The notes under the pieces were generated by a model. The model saw only the letters and a program-made list of their open reading frames with translations, did not search any database and was not told the origin of the DNA. A program made the translations under genes and the position numbers. A stretch of 64,000 nt of DNA. It comes from Paraburkholderia sp. BL10I2N1 (GTDB lineage Bacteria > Pseudomonadota > Gammaproteobacteria > Burkholderiales > Burkholderiaceae). This document shows positions 8,505-16,527 of this stretch, one piece after another. The DNA is taken from contig NZ_SNWA01000004.1 of assembly GCF_004361815.1 (NCBI RefSeq), positions 248,001 to 312,000 of the forward strand. The letters are read 5' to 3'. Each line of letters opens with the position of its first letter. Position 1 is the stretch's first letter.

Positions 8505-9536
8505 ATGCTTACCGTCTACAGCAGCGATCACAGCCTGCATCACGGCGTAGAACTCAAGGACGGGGCGATCTCCGAATCGTACGAAAAGCCTCTCCGTGCC
8601 GAGACTGTGCTCGCGCGAGTCAAGGCAACGGGACTGGGTGATGTGAACAGCCCGAAGTCCTATGCACCCTCAAGCTACGTCGGCGCGCACAGCCAGCGGT
8701 ACGTCGACTTCCTGGCAGGAGCATGGAGGGAATGGACCGCTACGGGTCGCAATTGTCAGGCGCTTCCTCTCGTTTGGCCTGTTCGCGGGTTGCCGGGTAA
8801 TGAAATGCCGCAATTCATCGATGGCAAGCTCGGCTTCTTCTCGATGGATGCCGGTTCGCCGATTAACTCGGGTACCTGGGCTGCAGTCTGCTCGAGTGCC
8901 AACACGGCGCTGACCGGCATGGACGCGGTATGCGATGGTGCGCGTGCCGCATTCGCGCTGTGCCGCCCGCCCGGCCATCATGCTGGACGCGAGTACATGG
9001 GTGGCTATTGCTATCTGAACAACGCCGCGATCGCTGCGCAGCATTGCATCAAACGCGGCGCCAGGCGCGTGGCAATACTCGACATCGATTTCCATCATGG
9101 CAACGGCACACAGGACATCTTTTACGACCGATCTGACGTGCTATTTGTATCGATCCATGGCGACCCACGCGTTTCATATCCGTATTTTTCAGGGTATGCC
9201 AACGAGCGGGGCATGGGCGCAGGCGACGGATTCAATCTGAATTTGCCTCTGCCGAAGGGAACGGCCATCAATGAATACGAGTCAGCGCTGCATCGCGCCG
9301 GCGTGACGATCAGGCGACATGCCTGCGACGCGCTGGTCATTTCTCTGGGTGTCGACACGTTCGAACACGACCCCATCAGCCACTTCCGTCTGCGCACGCC
9401 AGACTACCTGCGCATCGGCGAAATCATCGAGGGTTTCGACGTCCCCACACTGTTTGTGATGGAGGGCGGATACATGGTCGATGAGATTGGGATCAATGCT
9501 GTCAACGTTCTGCTGGGCTTCGAAGGACGTGTGTGA
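8505..9536 (+). CDS. histone deacetylase family / acetylpolyamine amidohydrolase
   Basis: A 343-residue zinc amidohydrolase that removes acetyl groups from acetylpolyamines or acetyl-lysine-like substrates. The class signature is complete: PPGHHAG with the His158-His159 dyad, DIDFHHGNGTQ with zinc ligands Asp195 and His197, GVDTFEHDP with the third ligand Asp284, and GGYM with the transition-state Tyr323. Substrate loops resemble bacterial acetylpolyamine amidohydrolases rather than class I deacetylases. It stands alone, 160 bases after dmeF on the same strand. The exact substrate cannot be told from sequence. Confidence 0.88.
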   Translation: MLTVYSSDHSLHHGVELKDGAISESYEKPLRAETVLARVKATGLGDVNSPKSYAPSSYVGAHSQRYVDFLAGAWREWTATGRNCQALPLVWPVRGLPGNEMPQFIDGKLGFFSMDAGSPINSGTWAAVCSSANTALTGMDAVCDGARAAFALCRPPGHHAGREYMGGYCYLNNAAIAAQHCIKRGARRVAILDIDFHHGNGTQDIFYDRSDVLFVSIHGDPRVSYPYFSGYANERGMGAGDGFNLNLPLPKGTAINEYESALHRAGVTIRRHACDALVISLGVDTFEHDPISHFRLRTPDYLRIGEIIEGFDVPTLFVMEGGYMVDEIGINAVNVLLGFEGRV

Positions 9537-10007
9537 CACATCTCATTGATGCATGACGGCGCGATCCGACCGTCGCCTGAAGATAGGAGTAGGCGTTATA
9601 ACGCGACATATAGACATCAAGGACGTTTCAAAACGGGTTCAGGCAGTAGGCATTGCGCGAGTTCTGACTTCGATGGTGAGTGGCATCGAGCAGGACCATC
9701 GTGGATTGCGCTAAGAAAACCGGTGTCGGTCGGCCCCGGCTGCGTCGAACGCCTGTCAATTACGGTATGCATCGGCGGGCTGATGCAATCAATGGAAGAA
9801 GGTTTCCATACTGAGTTTATATACTGAATTAGCGTCATCAGTCCGTGCAGCGAATCTCCGATTCGCCAACCGGTCTATAAAGGGAAGGGGTGTTCTTGCC
9901 CCGGTAGTGTGCTGCATTCGCTTCCATGCAGGCTACCGGGTCGCCGGCGAGACCGGCGCGGAGCACGCGATCGGCAGATTCGCCGAACATGAGCCTGAGC
10001 CTGACGA
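9537..10007. other. intergenic region, nothing recognised
   Basis: About 470 bases between two convergent genes. Small open frames (for example 9546-9827 plus and 9617-9838 minus) overlap each other and have no family pattern. An AT-rich patch lies near 9810-9835. No transposon ends or clear terminator with a T tract were seen. Confidence 0.45.
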
Positions 10008-10745
10008 TTAGTCAACCCGGCACCATCGACCAGAATCTGGGCACACAACGGCCGGTGCGCCGTTCAGCCAGACTTGCTCTGCATCCAGTTGCAACGCGGT
10101 CGAAGGGGCGATGTCGAAGGCAACCTTAAGTGCATGCCCAACATGGGCATCTTCGATGGGAAGTTCCCAGGTCAGGAATATCTGGATGCAATCCTGGTCC
10201 GGCGCGAAGTCGGCCACGTTAAAACCATTGCTCCCGCGCTGAATGACGCCATGAGGCTGGCCAGTATCGAATATCACAACCGTTCCCCGGGTCAGGGGAA
10301 TGCGATGGACCAAAGCGGGAAAATGCAAGTCCAGACCCCTGTCCTCGCTCAGGAAGAGATTGCAAAAGGCCGCACCGCCATATTGCGCAGCGTCATGGTG
10401 GTACTTCGCGCCGCGGCAGGCCATGAGGGCTACGTCACTGGAGGCAAGCACCGCGGGCAGTCCAAGCGCGCACGTCCAATCGGACACTGCCTGCACGCAG
10501 CGCGTGTAGTCCGGCCAGCGCGCCCGCGCTCGCGCCAGAGGCATAGCCTCGACGTCCCCGGGCTCCAGGACCAGGCGAGACGATGTCTCCCTTTCCCAAT
10601 CTGCAAGCAGACGTGCAGGGGGCACAGGCACGTCAACCGTGCCTGACAGCACGATGTCACTCACGCGTCGACTGCGAATGGCGTCGCCACTCCAGAAATA
10701 GGAAGTCAGCATGTCTCGCGCTCGCTGTTGAGGGGGCTCATCCAA
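10008..10745 (-). CDS. putative 2-oxoglutarate/Fe(II)-dependent oxygenase-like protein
   Basis: A 245-residue protein with a plausible double-stranded beta-helix core. YHHDAAQYGGAAFCNLFLSE gives an H-x-D pair (His116/Asp118), and GTVVIFDTGQPHGVIQRG supplies the distal His165 and a following Arg170 that could bind 2-oxoglutarate. This His-x-Asp...His...Arg order is the signature of 2OG-Fe(II) dioxygenases. The N-terminal third is not recognisable. Start at 10745 is the first ATG in frame; a second Met at residue 12 is possible. It is convergent with nothing useful, and next to the remnant of another 2OG oxygenase (TauD-like), so this may be an accessory patch of such enzymes. Confidence 0.55.
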   Translation of the reverse strand: MDEPPQQRARDMLTSYFWSGDAIRSRRVSDIVLSGTVDVPVPPARLLADWERETSSRLVLEPGDVEAMPLARARARWPDYTRCVQAVSDWTCALGLPAVLASSDVALMACRGAKYHHDAAQYGGAAFCNLFLSEDRGLDLHFPALVHRIPLTRGTVVIFDTGQPHGVIQRGSNGFNVADFAPDQDCIQIFLTWELPIEDAHVGHALKVAFDIAPSTALQLDAEQVWLNGAPAVVCPDSGRWCRVD

Positions 10746-10825
10746 ATCATTTTAACAATGCCAGATGATCACTTTGACGACGTAGAGCCGTGAATAGTGG
10801 CGTTAGTCCATCGCGCTGCGGGCGT

Positions 10826-10994
10826 TGTGAGTTCACCTGTGCGTGCGCTGGGCAATTGGGCATCGTGACGTTCTGGGACAACCGCGGCACCCAGCATCTG
10901 CCTATCAACGACTACTACGGCAGCAGCATCTTCGCCAAGCGTGATAAGGCCTTACCGGATAAGCTACGCTACAACCTACGCTCGGCGATTTTTG
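10826..10994 (+). pseudogene. remnant of a TauD/TfdA-family dioxygenase C-terminus
   Basis: One frame reads GIVTFWDNRGTQHLPINDYYGS, the C-terminal iron-binding segment of taurine-dioxygenase-type enzymes, where the His in TQH is the distal metal ligand. Nothing of the N-terminal catalytic half is found upstream, and the sequence past DYYGS does not continue as expected, running straight into the left end of an IS3-family element. It is therefore a decayed fragment of about 55 codons, probably truncated by transposon activity. Confidence 0.65.
10978..10994 (+). repeat. left copy of a 17-bp direct repeat flanking the IS3-type element
   Basis: ACGCTCGGCGATTTTTG occurs here and again, identical and in the same orientation, at 12382-12398. 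The two copies stand 6 and 7 bases outside the inverted repeats of the IS3-family element. A 17-bp exact match is not expected by chance over this distance, and it is longer than the 3-5 bp duplications normal for IS3. Confidence 0.75.
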
Positions 10995-11059
10995 CCGCGC
11001 CTCCTGTTTTTCTGGACACAGATTTGGGGTAAAACGTGGGTCCCAAACTGGAGTTGTTG

Positions 11060-11449
11060 ATGTTGAAGAAAACAGATGTAAACGGGGTTGCGCCAGAGGC
11101 GCTGGAAGGAGCGCGTAGCGCGACTGGAAGCGCCTCTGGCGCCGCCGAAGTCAAGCGTTGGTCGACCGGTCGCAAACGCGGCGTGGTGCTTCGGTTGCTG
11201 CGTGGCGAACCCGTCGACGCCGTGTCCCGTGAAGTCGGTGTGACGATCGCCGTGCTCGAGCAATGGCGTGAGCTGGCACTGGCCGGCATGGAGGCCGGCC
11301 TGAAGGCACGCACCAGCGATCCCCTGGAAGCCCGGCTCAATGACGCCGTGCGGCGCGTCGGCGAGTTGTCTATGGAAAACGAGATCCTGCGCAAGGAACG
11401 TGAACTGCAGGCCCGTCGCCCTTTGACCGCTCGGAGATCGTCGACATGA
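11060..11449 (+). CDS. IS3-family transposase OrfA
   Basis: About 129 residues from ATG 11060, which has GGAG seven bases upstream; the frame is open from GTG 11036. It carries the IS3 OrfA helix-turn-helix (KRGVVLRLLRGEPVDAVSREVGVTIAVLEQWRE) and a C-terminal leucine-zipper-like helix (LNDAVRRVGELSMENEILRKERE) used for multimerisation. Its stop codon overlaps the orfB start in an ATGA junction, so OrfB may be made by translational coupling as well as, or instead of, the usual frameshift. Confidence 0.88.
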   Translation: MLKKTDVNGVAPEALEGARSATGSASGAAEVKRWSTGRKRGVVLRLLRGEPVDAVSREVGVTIAVLEQWRELALAGMEAGLKARTSDPLEARLNDAVRRVGELSMENEILRKERELQARRPLTARRSST

Positions 11450-12345
11450 GCCGCGCGATCTCCGTTAGTGCGAACAAGCCCTTTGGATTGCAACGGGTTT
11501 GCCAGGTGCTCGGATTCCCCCGCTCGACGATCTATGCTGTCCGCGCGAGGACAGCGGACAACGTGGTGCCGATCATCCCGGGCCGCCGCGGCCCGAAACC
11601 GAAGATGCCCGATGCTGACCTGCTGAAGGCCATCCGCGACGATCTGGTGGCTTCCCCCTTCATCGGCGAGGGGCATCGCAAGGTCTGGGCGCGCTTGCGT
11701 ATCCTGCACGACATCCGGGTCTCCCGGACCCGCGTGCTGCGACTGATGCGCGAGCACAGCCTGCTGTCGCCGCACCGGCAAGCGCGAGGCGAACCCAACC
11801 ATCACGATGGCCGGATCACAACCGATTGCCCGAATGAGATGTGGGGCACCGACGGCGTGCGCATCGCGACCGTGGACGACGGCATGGTGTGGATCTTCTC
11901 GGCCGTTGATCATTGCGACGGCATGTGTACCGGCATTCATGCCGCGAAGATTGGCGACCGCTTTGCTGCCCTTGAGCCGATCTCCCAGGGGCTGCTGGAC
12001 GAATTCGGTTCCGTGCTCGCCGATGCGGGCCGCGGGCTGTCGCTGCGTATGGATCACGGTTCGCAGTACACGTCGGACGACTTCCGTAACCAGATCCGGT
12101 TCTGGGGCATCGCGCCGAGCTATGCCTTCGTCGCCGAACCCCAGACCAACGGCGTCGCCGAGCGATTCAACCGGACAATGAAGGAACAGGCTATTCATGG
12201 ACGCATCTTCAAAAACCTGGAGGAAGTTCGTGCCGCCGCCATCGCGTTCAAGGATCGATACAATCGCGACTGGCGTCTTGAAAAGTTGGGCTTCAAATCA
12301 CCCCTCGAAGCCCGTCAGGAACGGCTGATGAAGCTGGCCGCCTGA
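11446..12345 (+). CDS. IS3-family transposase OrfB (DDE integrase core)
   Basis: A 299-residue rve-type catalytic subunit. The N-terminal HTH_21-like region (EGHRKVWARLRILHDIRVSRTRVLRLMRE) precedes the integrase core with Asp136 in WGTDGVRIATVDD, Asp203 in RMDHGSQYTSDDF and Glu239 in NGVAERFNRTMKEQ, the complete D-D-35-E triad. It ends with the usual YNRDWRLEKLGFKSPLEAR tail. No stop or shift interrupts it, so the element is potentially active. Confidence 0.92.
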   Translation: MSRAISVSANKPFGLQRVCQVLGFPRSTIYAVRARTADNVVPIIPGRRGPKPKMPDADLLKAIRDDLVASPFIGEGHRKVWARLRILHDIRVSRTRVLRLMREHSLLSPHRQARGEPNHHDGRITTDCPNEMWGTDGVRIATVDDGMVWIFSAVDHCDGMCTGIHAAKIGDRFAALEPISQGLLDEFGSVLADAGRGLSLRMDHGSQYTSDDFRNQIRFWGIAPSYAFVAEPQTNGVAERFNRTMKEQAIHGRIFKNLEEVRAAAIAFKDRYNRDWRLEKLGFKSPLEARQERLMKLAA

Positions 12346-12374
12346 GCTGCAAAAGCGTGTCCAGACAACCGGAG

Positions 12375-12706
12375 CCGGTACACGCTCGGCGATTTTTGAT
12401 CTGGCTGGTAGCGACCCAGAGCAGTTGCTCCAACACGTGCGGTCGAACCGACCGCTTCCGAAGTGCAACTGCCGGTCAGCCAGCGCCGACAAGCCGCCGC
12501 TGAGAATCGTTGCGTCGCGTGCAGCATCGCCCAGTGCAGCCGTCAAGGAGATGACTGATCGTTCGCGACGCACGGGTCCGCGGTAGCTCCCTTGCTAGTC
12601 GCAACAACAGCCATCGTCGGCCACTCAACGATGAAGAAGATGAGGCCGTGCGGCGACCGCGCCACCTGACCTTCATCTTTGAGCCGCGCCGCAACGCCCT
12701 GTGCGC
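12375..12706. other. intergenic region downstream of the IS3-type element
   Basis: About 330 bases. It opens with the right copy of the 17-bp direct repeat (12382-12398) and then holds no recognisable gene; minus-strand frames of 70-90 codons lack ribosome sites and family patterns. The DNA does not continue the tauD-like remnant found left of the element, so the two flanks were not simply adjacent before insertion. Confidence 0.5.
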
Positions 12707-13321
12707 TTACATCGGCGGCGCTACGCCGTCCTTTTCGACTACGACGAATTGAGCGCCGTAGGTACCGCCGTTGGCCGGTGCCGCCACGACGAATACCTTC
12801 TTGCCCGCGACCAGATCGGCGCGCGTGGCGGGCGCGAGCGTGACGACCGGCACATTGGTCGGCACCGTGATGGTGTTGCTGCCGCCTTTGTACGAGAGTT
12901 TCAGATCGCGTCCGCTCGTGCCCTCGACGACCGTGTCCACATTAGCATTCGTCATCGAACTGTTGGCGCCGAGATCCCATGCATAGTGACCTTCGCCAGT
13001 CCCGCGCGCGGCGTCGGGGAATACAAGCACCTCCCTGGCGGTCAGCTTGCCGTCGGGACCGGGCGTAGCCGCCGCGCCGACATACGAGCCTTGTTTGATA
13101 TCGGAGAACTGGATCGCCTTCACAGCGCTTACCTTCGACGCGTCGCTCATGGCGATCGTCACGGTGTCACCACTGCGGCGATGCACCGTCAAAGTGTTGC
13201 CGGAGAACGACACGATGTCGCCACGAATACGTTCGGGCTTCGCGGCCGGAGATTGAGCGAACGATGCGCTGGCCAGCGTAAGCGCGACGAAGGTAGCAGC
13301 GAGCTTGAAACGAATGGACAT
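12707..13321 (-). CDS. periplasmic protein of unknown function, partner of the Mo-oxidoreductase
   Basis: A 204-residue exported protein with a clear Sec signal (FKLAATFVALTLASASFAQ). The mature part is rich in short beta strands (GDIVSFSGNTLTVHRRSGDTVTIAMSDAS, then GSYVGAAATPGPDGKLTAREVLVF), resembling DUF5666-like small beta domains repeated twice. It is the last gene of a minus-strand set, 48 bases after a molybdopterin oxidoreductase and a cytochrome b, so it probably serves the same periplasmic redox system. No catalytic motif is visible. Confidence 0.6.
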   Translation of the reverse strand: MSIRFKLAATFVALTLASASFAQSPAAKPERIRGDIVSFSGNTLTVHRRSGDTVTIAMSDASKVSAVKAIQFSDIKQGSYVGAAATPGPDGKLTAREVLVFPDAARGTGEGHYAWDLGANSSMTNANVDTVVEGTSGRDLKLSYKGGSNTITVPTNVPVVTLAPATRADLVAGKKVFVVAAPANGGTYGAQFVVVEKDGVAPPM

Positions 13322-13369
13322 AAGTGCTCCGTTAGTGTGTTGCGATTGAAAATGTCTGCGGCTGGCGGA

Positions 13370-14143
13370 TCAGGATCCGCCGAACCAGTTGTAGCCCTGG
13401 TTTTCCCAGTAGCCGCCGGGAAATTCGTTCGTTACCGTGATAGCGACAATATGCTTCGGGTTTTTGTAGCCGAGCTTCGTGGGCATGCGAAGCTTCATCG
13501 GGAAACCATACTTCGCAGGCAGCACGTTGCCGTCATAGGTCAGCGTGAGCAGCGTCTGCGGATGCAGGGCCGTCGGCATGTCGATGCTCGTCCAGTAGTT
13601 GTCGGCGCAATGCAACGCAACGTATTTCGCCGTCGTATCTGCGCCGGCCAGCGACAGGAAGTCGGAGAAACGCACGCCGCCCCATTTGCCGATCGCGCTC
13701 CAGCCTTCGATGCAGATATGCCGCGTCACCTGGCTGCGTTGCGGCAATGCACTGAGTTCTCCGAGCGTCCAGAGGCGTTTGCCCTTGACGAGGCCTGTGA
13801 GTTCGAGCCGATAGGTACCTGCATCCACGTCCGGCACCTGGTCGATGTCGTAATAGGCGTTGAACGGAAATGGTCGCGTGATCATCGACTCCGGAAAGGT
13901 CGGCGCCAGCTTGCGTGGGTCGAACAACAACGCCTGCGCGCTGTCGTTGAACGAGGAGATCGTGCGCAGCATGCTGTTCACCGACCTGTCGTTCGTCAGA
14001 TCGCAGCCGGACAACAGCGCAAGGCCGCCCAGGGTCAGGATGCGCTTGCCAAACAGGCGCCGGGAAGCCGAACCCAGTTCCTTCTGCGCGTCCTTGATGA
14101 CGGAAGCGGCATCGAGCGTCCGCATGTCTTCACCTGAAGTCAT
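13370..14143 (-). CDS. exported molybdopterin-dependent oxidoreductase (sulfite oxidase/MsrP-like)
   Basis: A 257-residue protein. The Mo-cofactor Cys144 sits in RHICIEGWSAIGKWGG, the signature of the sulfite-oxidase fold shared with MsrP, and the downstream WTSIDMPTAL and GYKNPKHIVAITVT strands fit. The N-terminus combines a twin-arginine-like SRRLFGKR with a hydrophobic run ending LLSGC47, so the mature protein may be a Tat-exported lipoprotein. The frame is open to 14287, but ATG 14143, two bases after the stop of the cytochrome b gene, is the natural start. Electrons most likely pass between it and that cytochrome. Substrate unknown. Confidence 0.78.
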   Translation of the reverse strand: MTSGEDMRTLDAASVIKDAQKELGSASRRLFGKRILTLGGLALLSGCDLTNDRSVNSMLRTISSFNDSAQALLFDPRKLAPTFPESMITRPFPFNAYYDIDQVPDVDAGTYRLELTGLVKGKRLWTLGELSALPQRSQVTRHICIEGWSAIGKWGGVRFSDFLSLAGADTTAKYVALHCADNYWTSIDMPTALHPQTLLTLTYDGNVLPAKYGFPMKLRMPTKLGYKNPKHIVAITVTNEFPGGYWENQGYNWFGGS

Positions 14144-14145
14144 TA

Positions 14146-14739
14146 TTAGCGGCCCCGGATCATGGTGAGCAACGATCGGGGCACGAGCGCAACCATGACG
14201 ATATGTATCGCGAAGAAGCCGACGAGCACGCTCATCGCGGCAAAATGGACAATGCGCGCGTTGTCGAAACCGCCCATCAGCGTGCACACAACCCCGAACT
14301 GAACCGGTTTCCAGATCGTCACTCCGGACAGGATCACCAGTGCAATGTCGGCCAGCACGACGAGATAAGCCAACTTCTGGACTGCGTTGTATTGACTGAG
14401 ATCGCAGTGGCTGAGTTTGCCGCGCAGCGCTGCCACGAGGTCAGTCACGACCGCACGCGGCGTGATTGGGAAAATCGTCCGGCGCAGTCGACCGCTGCAC
14501 AAACCCAGCATCAGATAAACGATGAAATTCGCAACCAGTATCCACATGATGGCGAAGTGCCAGAGCAGCGCACCGCCTAGCCAGCCGCCAAGTGTGATCG
14601 AAGCAGGAAAGCGGACGGTGTTGAAGATGGGAGACGCCTCGTACACCCGCCAGCCACTCATGCACATGAGAATGACGGCCGCGGCATTAATCCAGTGAAA
14701 CGCGCGGACCCATACGGGATGAATGCTTGTGTGGTTCAA
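14146..14739 (-). CDS. cytochrome b561-type membrane subunit
   Basis: A four-helix di-heme cytochrome b. Conserved histidines lie in HPVWVRAFHWINAAAV, LLWHFAIMWILVANFIVYL, and HFAAMSVLVGFFAIHIVMVALVPRSL, as in the b-type subunits of hydrogenases and MsrQ-like systems. The open frame reaches 14922, but the first 60 residues look non-coding, and the usual start of this family is just before the HPVWVR motif. TTG 14739 fits that position; this start is an inference. It is directly followed by the molybdopterin protein and would link it to the quinone pool. Confidence 0.75.
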   Translation of the reverse strand: MNHTSIHPVWVRAFHWINAAAVILMCMSGWRVYEASPIFNTVRFPASITLGGWLGGALLWHFAIMWILVANFIVYLMLGLCSGRLRRTIFPITPRAVVTDLVAALRGKLSHCDLSQYNAVQKLAYLVVLADIALVILSGVTIWKPVQFGVVCTLMGGFDNARIVHFAAMSVLVGFFAIHIVMVALVPRSLLTMIRGR

Positions 14740-15469
14740 GACGATCTCGTTGTAGACGATATTGAAAGCGTATTGCGCGACTATCGGTGCGAGCGCAGAT
14801 GGAATGCGCGTCGCCCGTCCGTCCAGGTTTAACTCTGTAATGCCAGCGCCACATTCAGGCGCGGCTCGCGGTTGGTATGAGCACAAGGATCGTAGGGACG
14901 CCGCCGCGAGGGTATCGGTCAAACGACCGATGGGCGCCGAAGGCCAGCGATCATGGACAGAAACGACATTGCTCCGTATCGGTGGGACAGGTTCCGCTGA
15001 TACCGAGCGGCATCCCCTCGGCTGAAACGGACTGCCCTATCACGGGCTCGCACGAAGTACGACCGCTGTCGAAGTTAATCGGACATTGGAATGACGATTT
15101 CATGACTTGCGCGAACGGCAGGTTATTGGCCGAAAGCGAAAGATCCCCCCGGTCGACGGTTTGGTGCACTGTTAAGCTCAGACGGTCAAAACAAGTTTGC
15201 ATCTAACCTATGAGCGTCTTACCTATCGCCCCTGCTGCCAGCCCACCTGCAAGCCAGACTCCAGTGATGCAAAGGGCGCGACATGCATCGCGTGACGACT
15301 AAGACCTGAGCCTGGCTACCAATACCGCTTTGCCGCAAAAGGGCGGCAGGGTAGATGCAGTCCGTGGAAGGCAGTGGTTGATTACGCCGTGAATGGAACT
15401 GCGCGGCAGTGGAACGATGTCCCACCATCCGGCTTGCTCGTCCGTGCCCCAGTCACGGGTGCCGGCCAC
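14740..15469. other. intergenic region, nothing recognised
   Basis: About 730 bases between the cytochrome b start and the next minus-strand gene. It contains the promoter of the cytochrome/Mo operon and short overlapping open frames on both strands without ribosome sites or family patterns. No insertion-sequence ends were found. Confidence 0.45.
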
Positions 15470-15967
15470 CTACGCCGTGCGGACGAATAGAGCGCGGACC
15501 TTGGTCCAGAAATCCCCGCCGAGCACGAAGAAGCTCGCTATCAGCAGCAAATCACCGAGCACCTGAAGCTGCCAGATGTTCGACCTTAGACCTGTCCAGA
15601 ACTGGTCAGCATAAGGCCCAAGCATCGCCCAGACGAGTGGCAGGCAGAACATCACCAGGCCGATCGCGTGACGGATGGGACCGACAGTCTTGCTGGGTGC
15701 CAGACGTTTCGCATGGCCGAAAACGATCGCCTTGAGCTGCTGAAAACCGGCCTTGCCCATTACCGCAATGCTGGCTAGCTGCAGAACCTTGTTGGCGACG
15801 AAAATCGTGCCCGTCAGTGCCGCCATGCGCGCGGCGGGCGTCCCCAGGGAAGCCGCGAGCGGGATGACTAGCCACAATGCAAAAGTGAAGCCGAAGATAC
15901 ACCCCCCGAGTTTGAAACGCCATCCGCTTGCGTTGGAAACATCGGTTTCAACGTTTGGCGTTGTCAT
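15470..15967 (-). CDS. four-helix membrane protein, transporter-suffix-like
   Basis: A 165-residue inner-membrane protein from ATG 15967, which has AGGAG a few bases upstream. Four hydrophobic helices are visible: LGGCIFGFTFALWLVIPLAA, GTIFVANKVLQLASIAVM, AIGLVMFCLPLVWAMLG and VLGDLLLIASFFVLGG. The pattern, with GKAGFQQLKA between helices 2 and 3, resembles proteins annotated as transporter suffix domain-containing. The open frame continues to 16312 but that extension looks non-coding. Function unknown; no obvious partner gene. Confidence 0.6.
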   Translation of the reverse strand: MTTPNVETDVSNASGWRFKLGGCIFGFTFALWLVIPLAASLGTPAARMAALTGTIFVANKVLQLASIAVMGKAGFQQLKAIVFGHAKRLAPSKTVGPIRHAIGLVMFCLPLVWAMLGPYADQFWTGLRSNIWQLQVLGDLLLIASFFVLGGDFWTKVRALFVRTA

Positions 15968-16527
15968 GGCCCAATCTCCTTTTATGGCGACTCTAAAGCC
16001 TCGGATTGCCGCGACATGCGGCGTTGTTGTTCGAGAAGTTGCAGCATCAGTCACGCATACAGGCGCTAATCGTGCGCTGCATCCTGGGATGAAGTGAATG
16101 TAGAGGTGTCGCGGAAGTAAAAGCTGGAGCAAGCCTGCAATGGTGCGGCGACAGTTGCGATTCACTGACCGGTCGTCCCTCATGCGACTTGGGTGTCCTG
16201 CCGTGCGCGCCTTGCGAGTTTCACTTCCGTCGTGATCAGACCGTGACCGCGCATTGATGCGGCGATCAGGTCGGCTGTCTTGCCGTCGTAGAAGTCTTTC
16301 GCAGCCTGACAAAGCACGCTTGTGCCGCCATGCGGGTAGGTGCGGCTAGGTGAAAACGATGACGGATCCAAGGCAATGTAGTTATTGCGCGGCCAATATT
16401 TATGCAGCAAAATCGGCAACGAAATTCCACGACACGTATCGTGGCATACATATAGGGTCAGCAGGAACCGCTGACGTGGTTTGACCAGCCGGATAGCCGG
16501 AGTCGTGGATAGGTGGAGACATCCAAT
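15968..16527. other. intergenic region with one doubtful small frame
   Basis: About 560 bases upstream of the MFS gene. A minus-strand frame at 16180-16419 (79 codons) contains TADLIAASMRGHGLITTEV, faintly like the tail of a PIN-domain toxin, but it lacks the other acidic motifs and a ribosome site, so it is at best a fragment. The promoter of the MFS gene must lie near 16440-16520. Confidence 0.4.

Larger units (their letters stand above)
11001..12374 (+). mobile_element. IS3-family insertion sequence
   Basis: About 1.37 kb with overlapping orfA and orfB. The ends match as inverted repeats: CTCCTGTTTTTCTGGACAC at 11001-11019 and, read inward from the right, CTCCGGTTGTCTGGACAC at 12374-12357 (one gap, two mismatches; the inner TCTGGACAC is exact). 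No 3-5 bp target duplication touches the ends, but a 17-bp direct repeat lies just outside. Both genes look intact. Confidence 0.8.

Noticed and set aside
16180..16419. Possible PIN-toxin fragment on the minus strand
   Set aside because: Only a faint similarity in one short segment; other acidic motifs and an antitoxin are missing.
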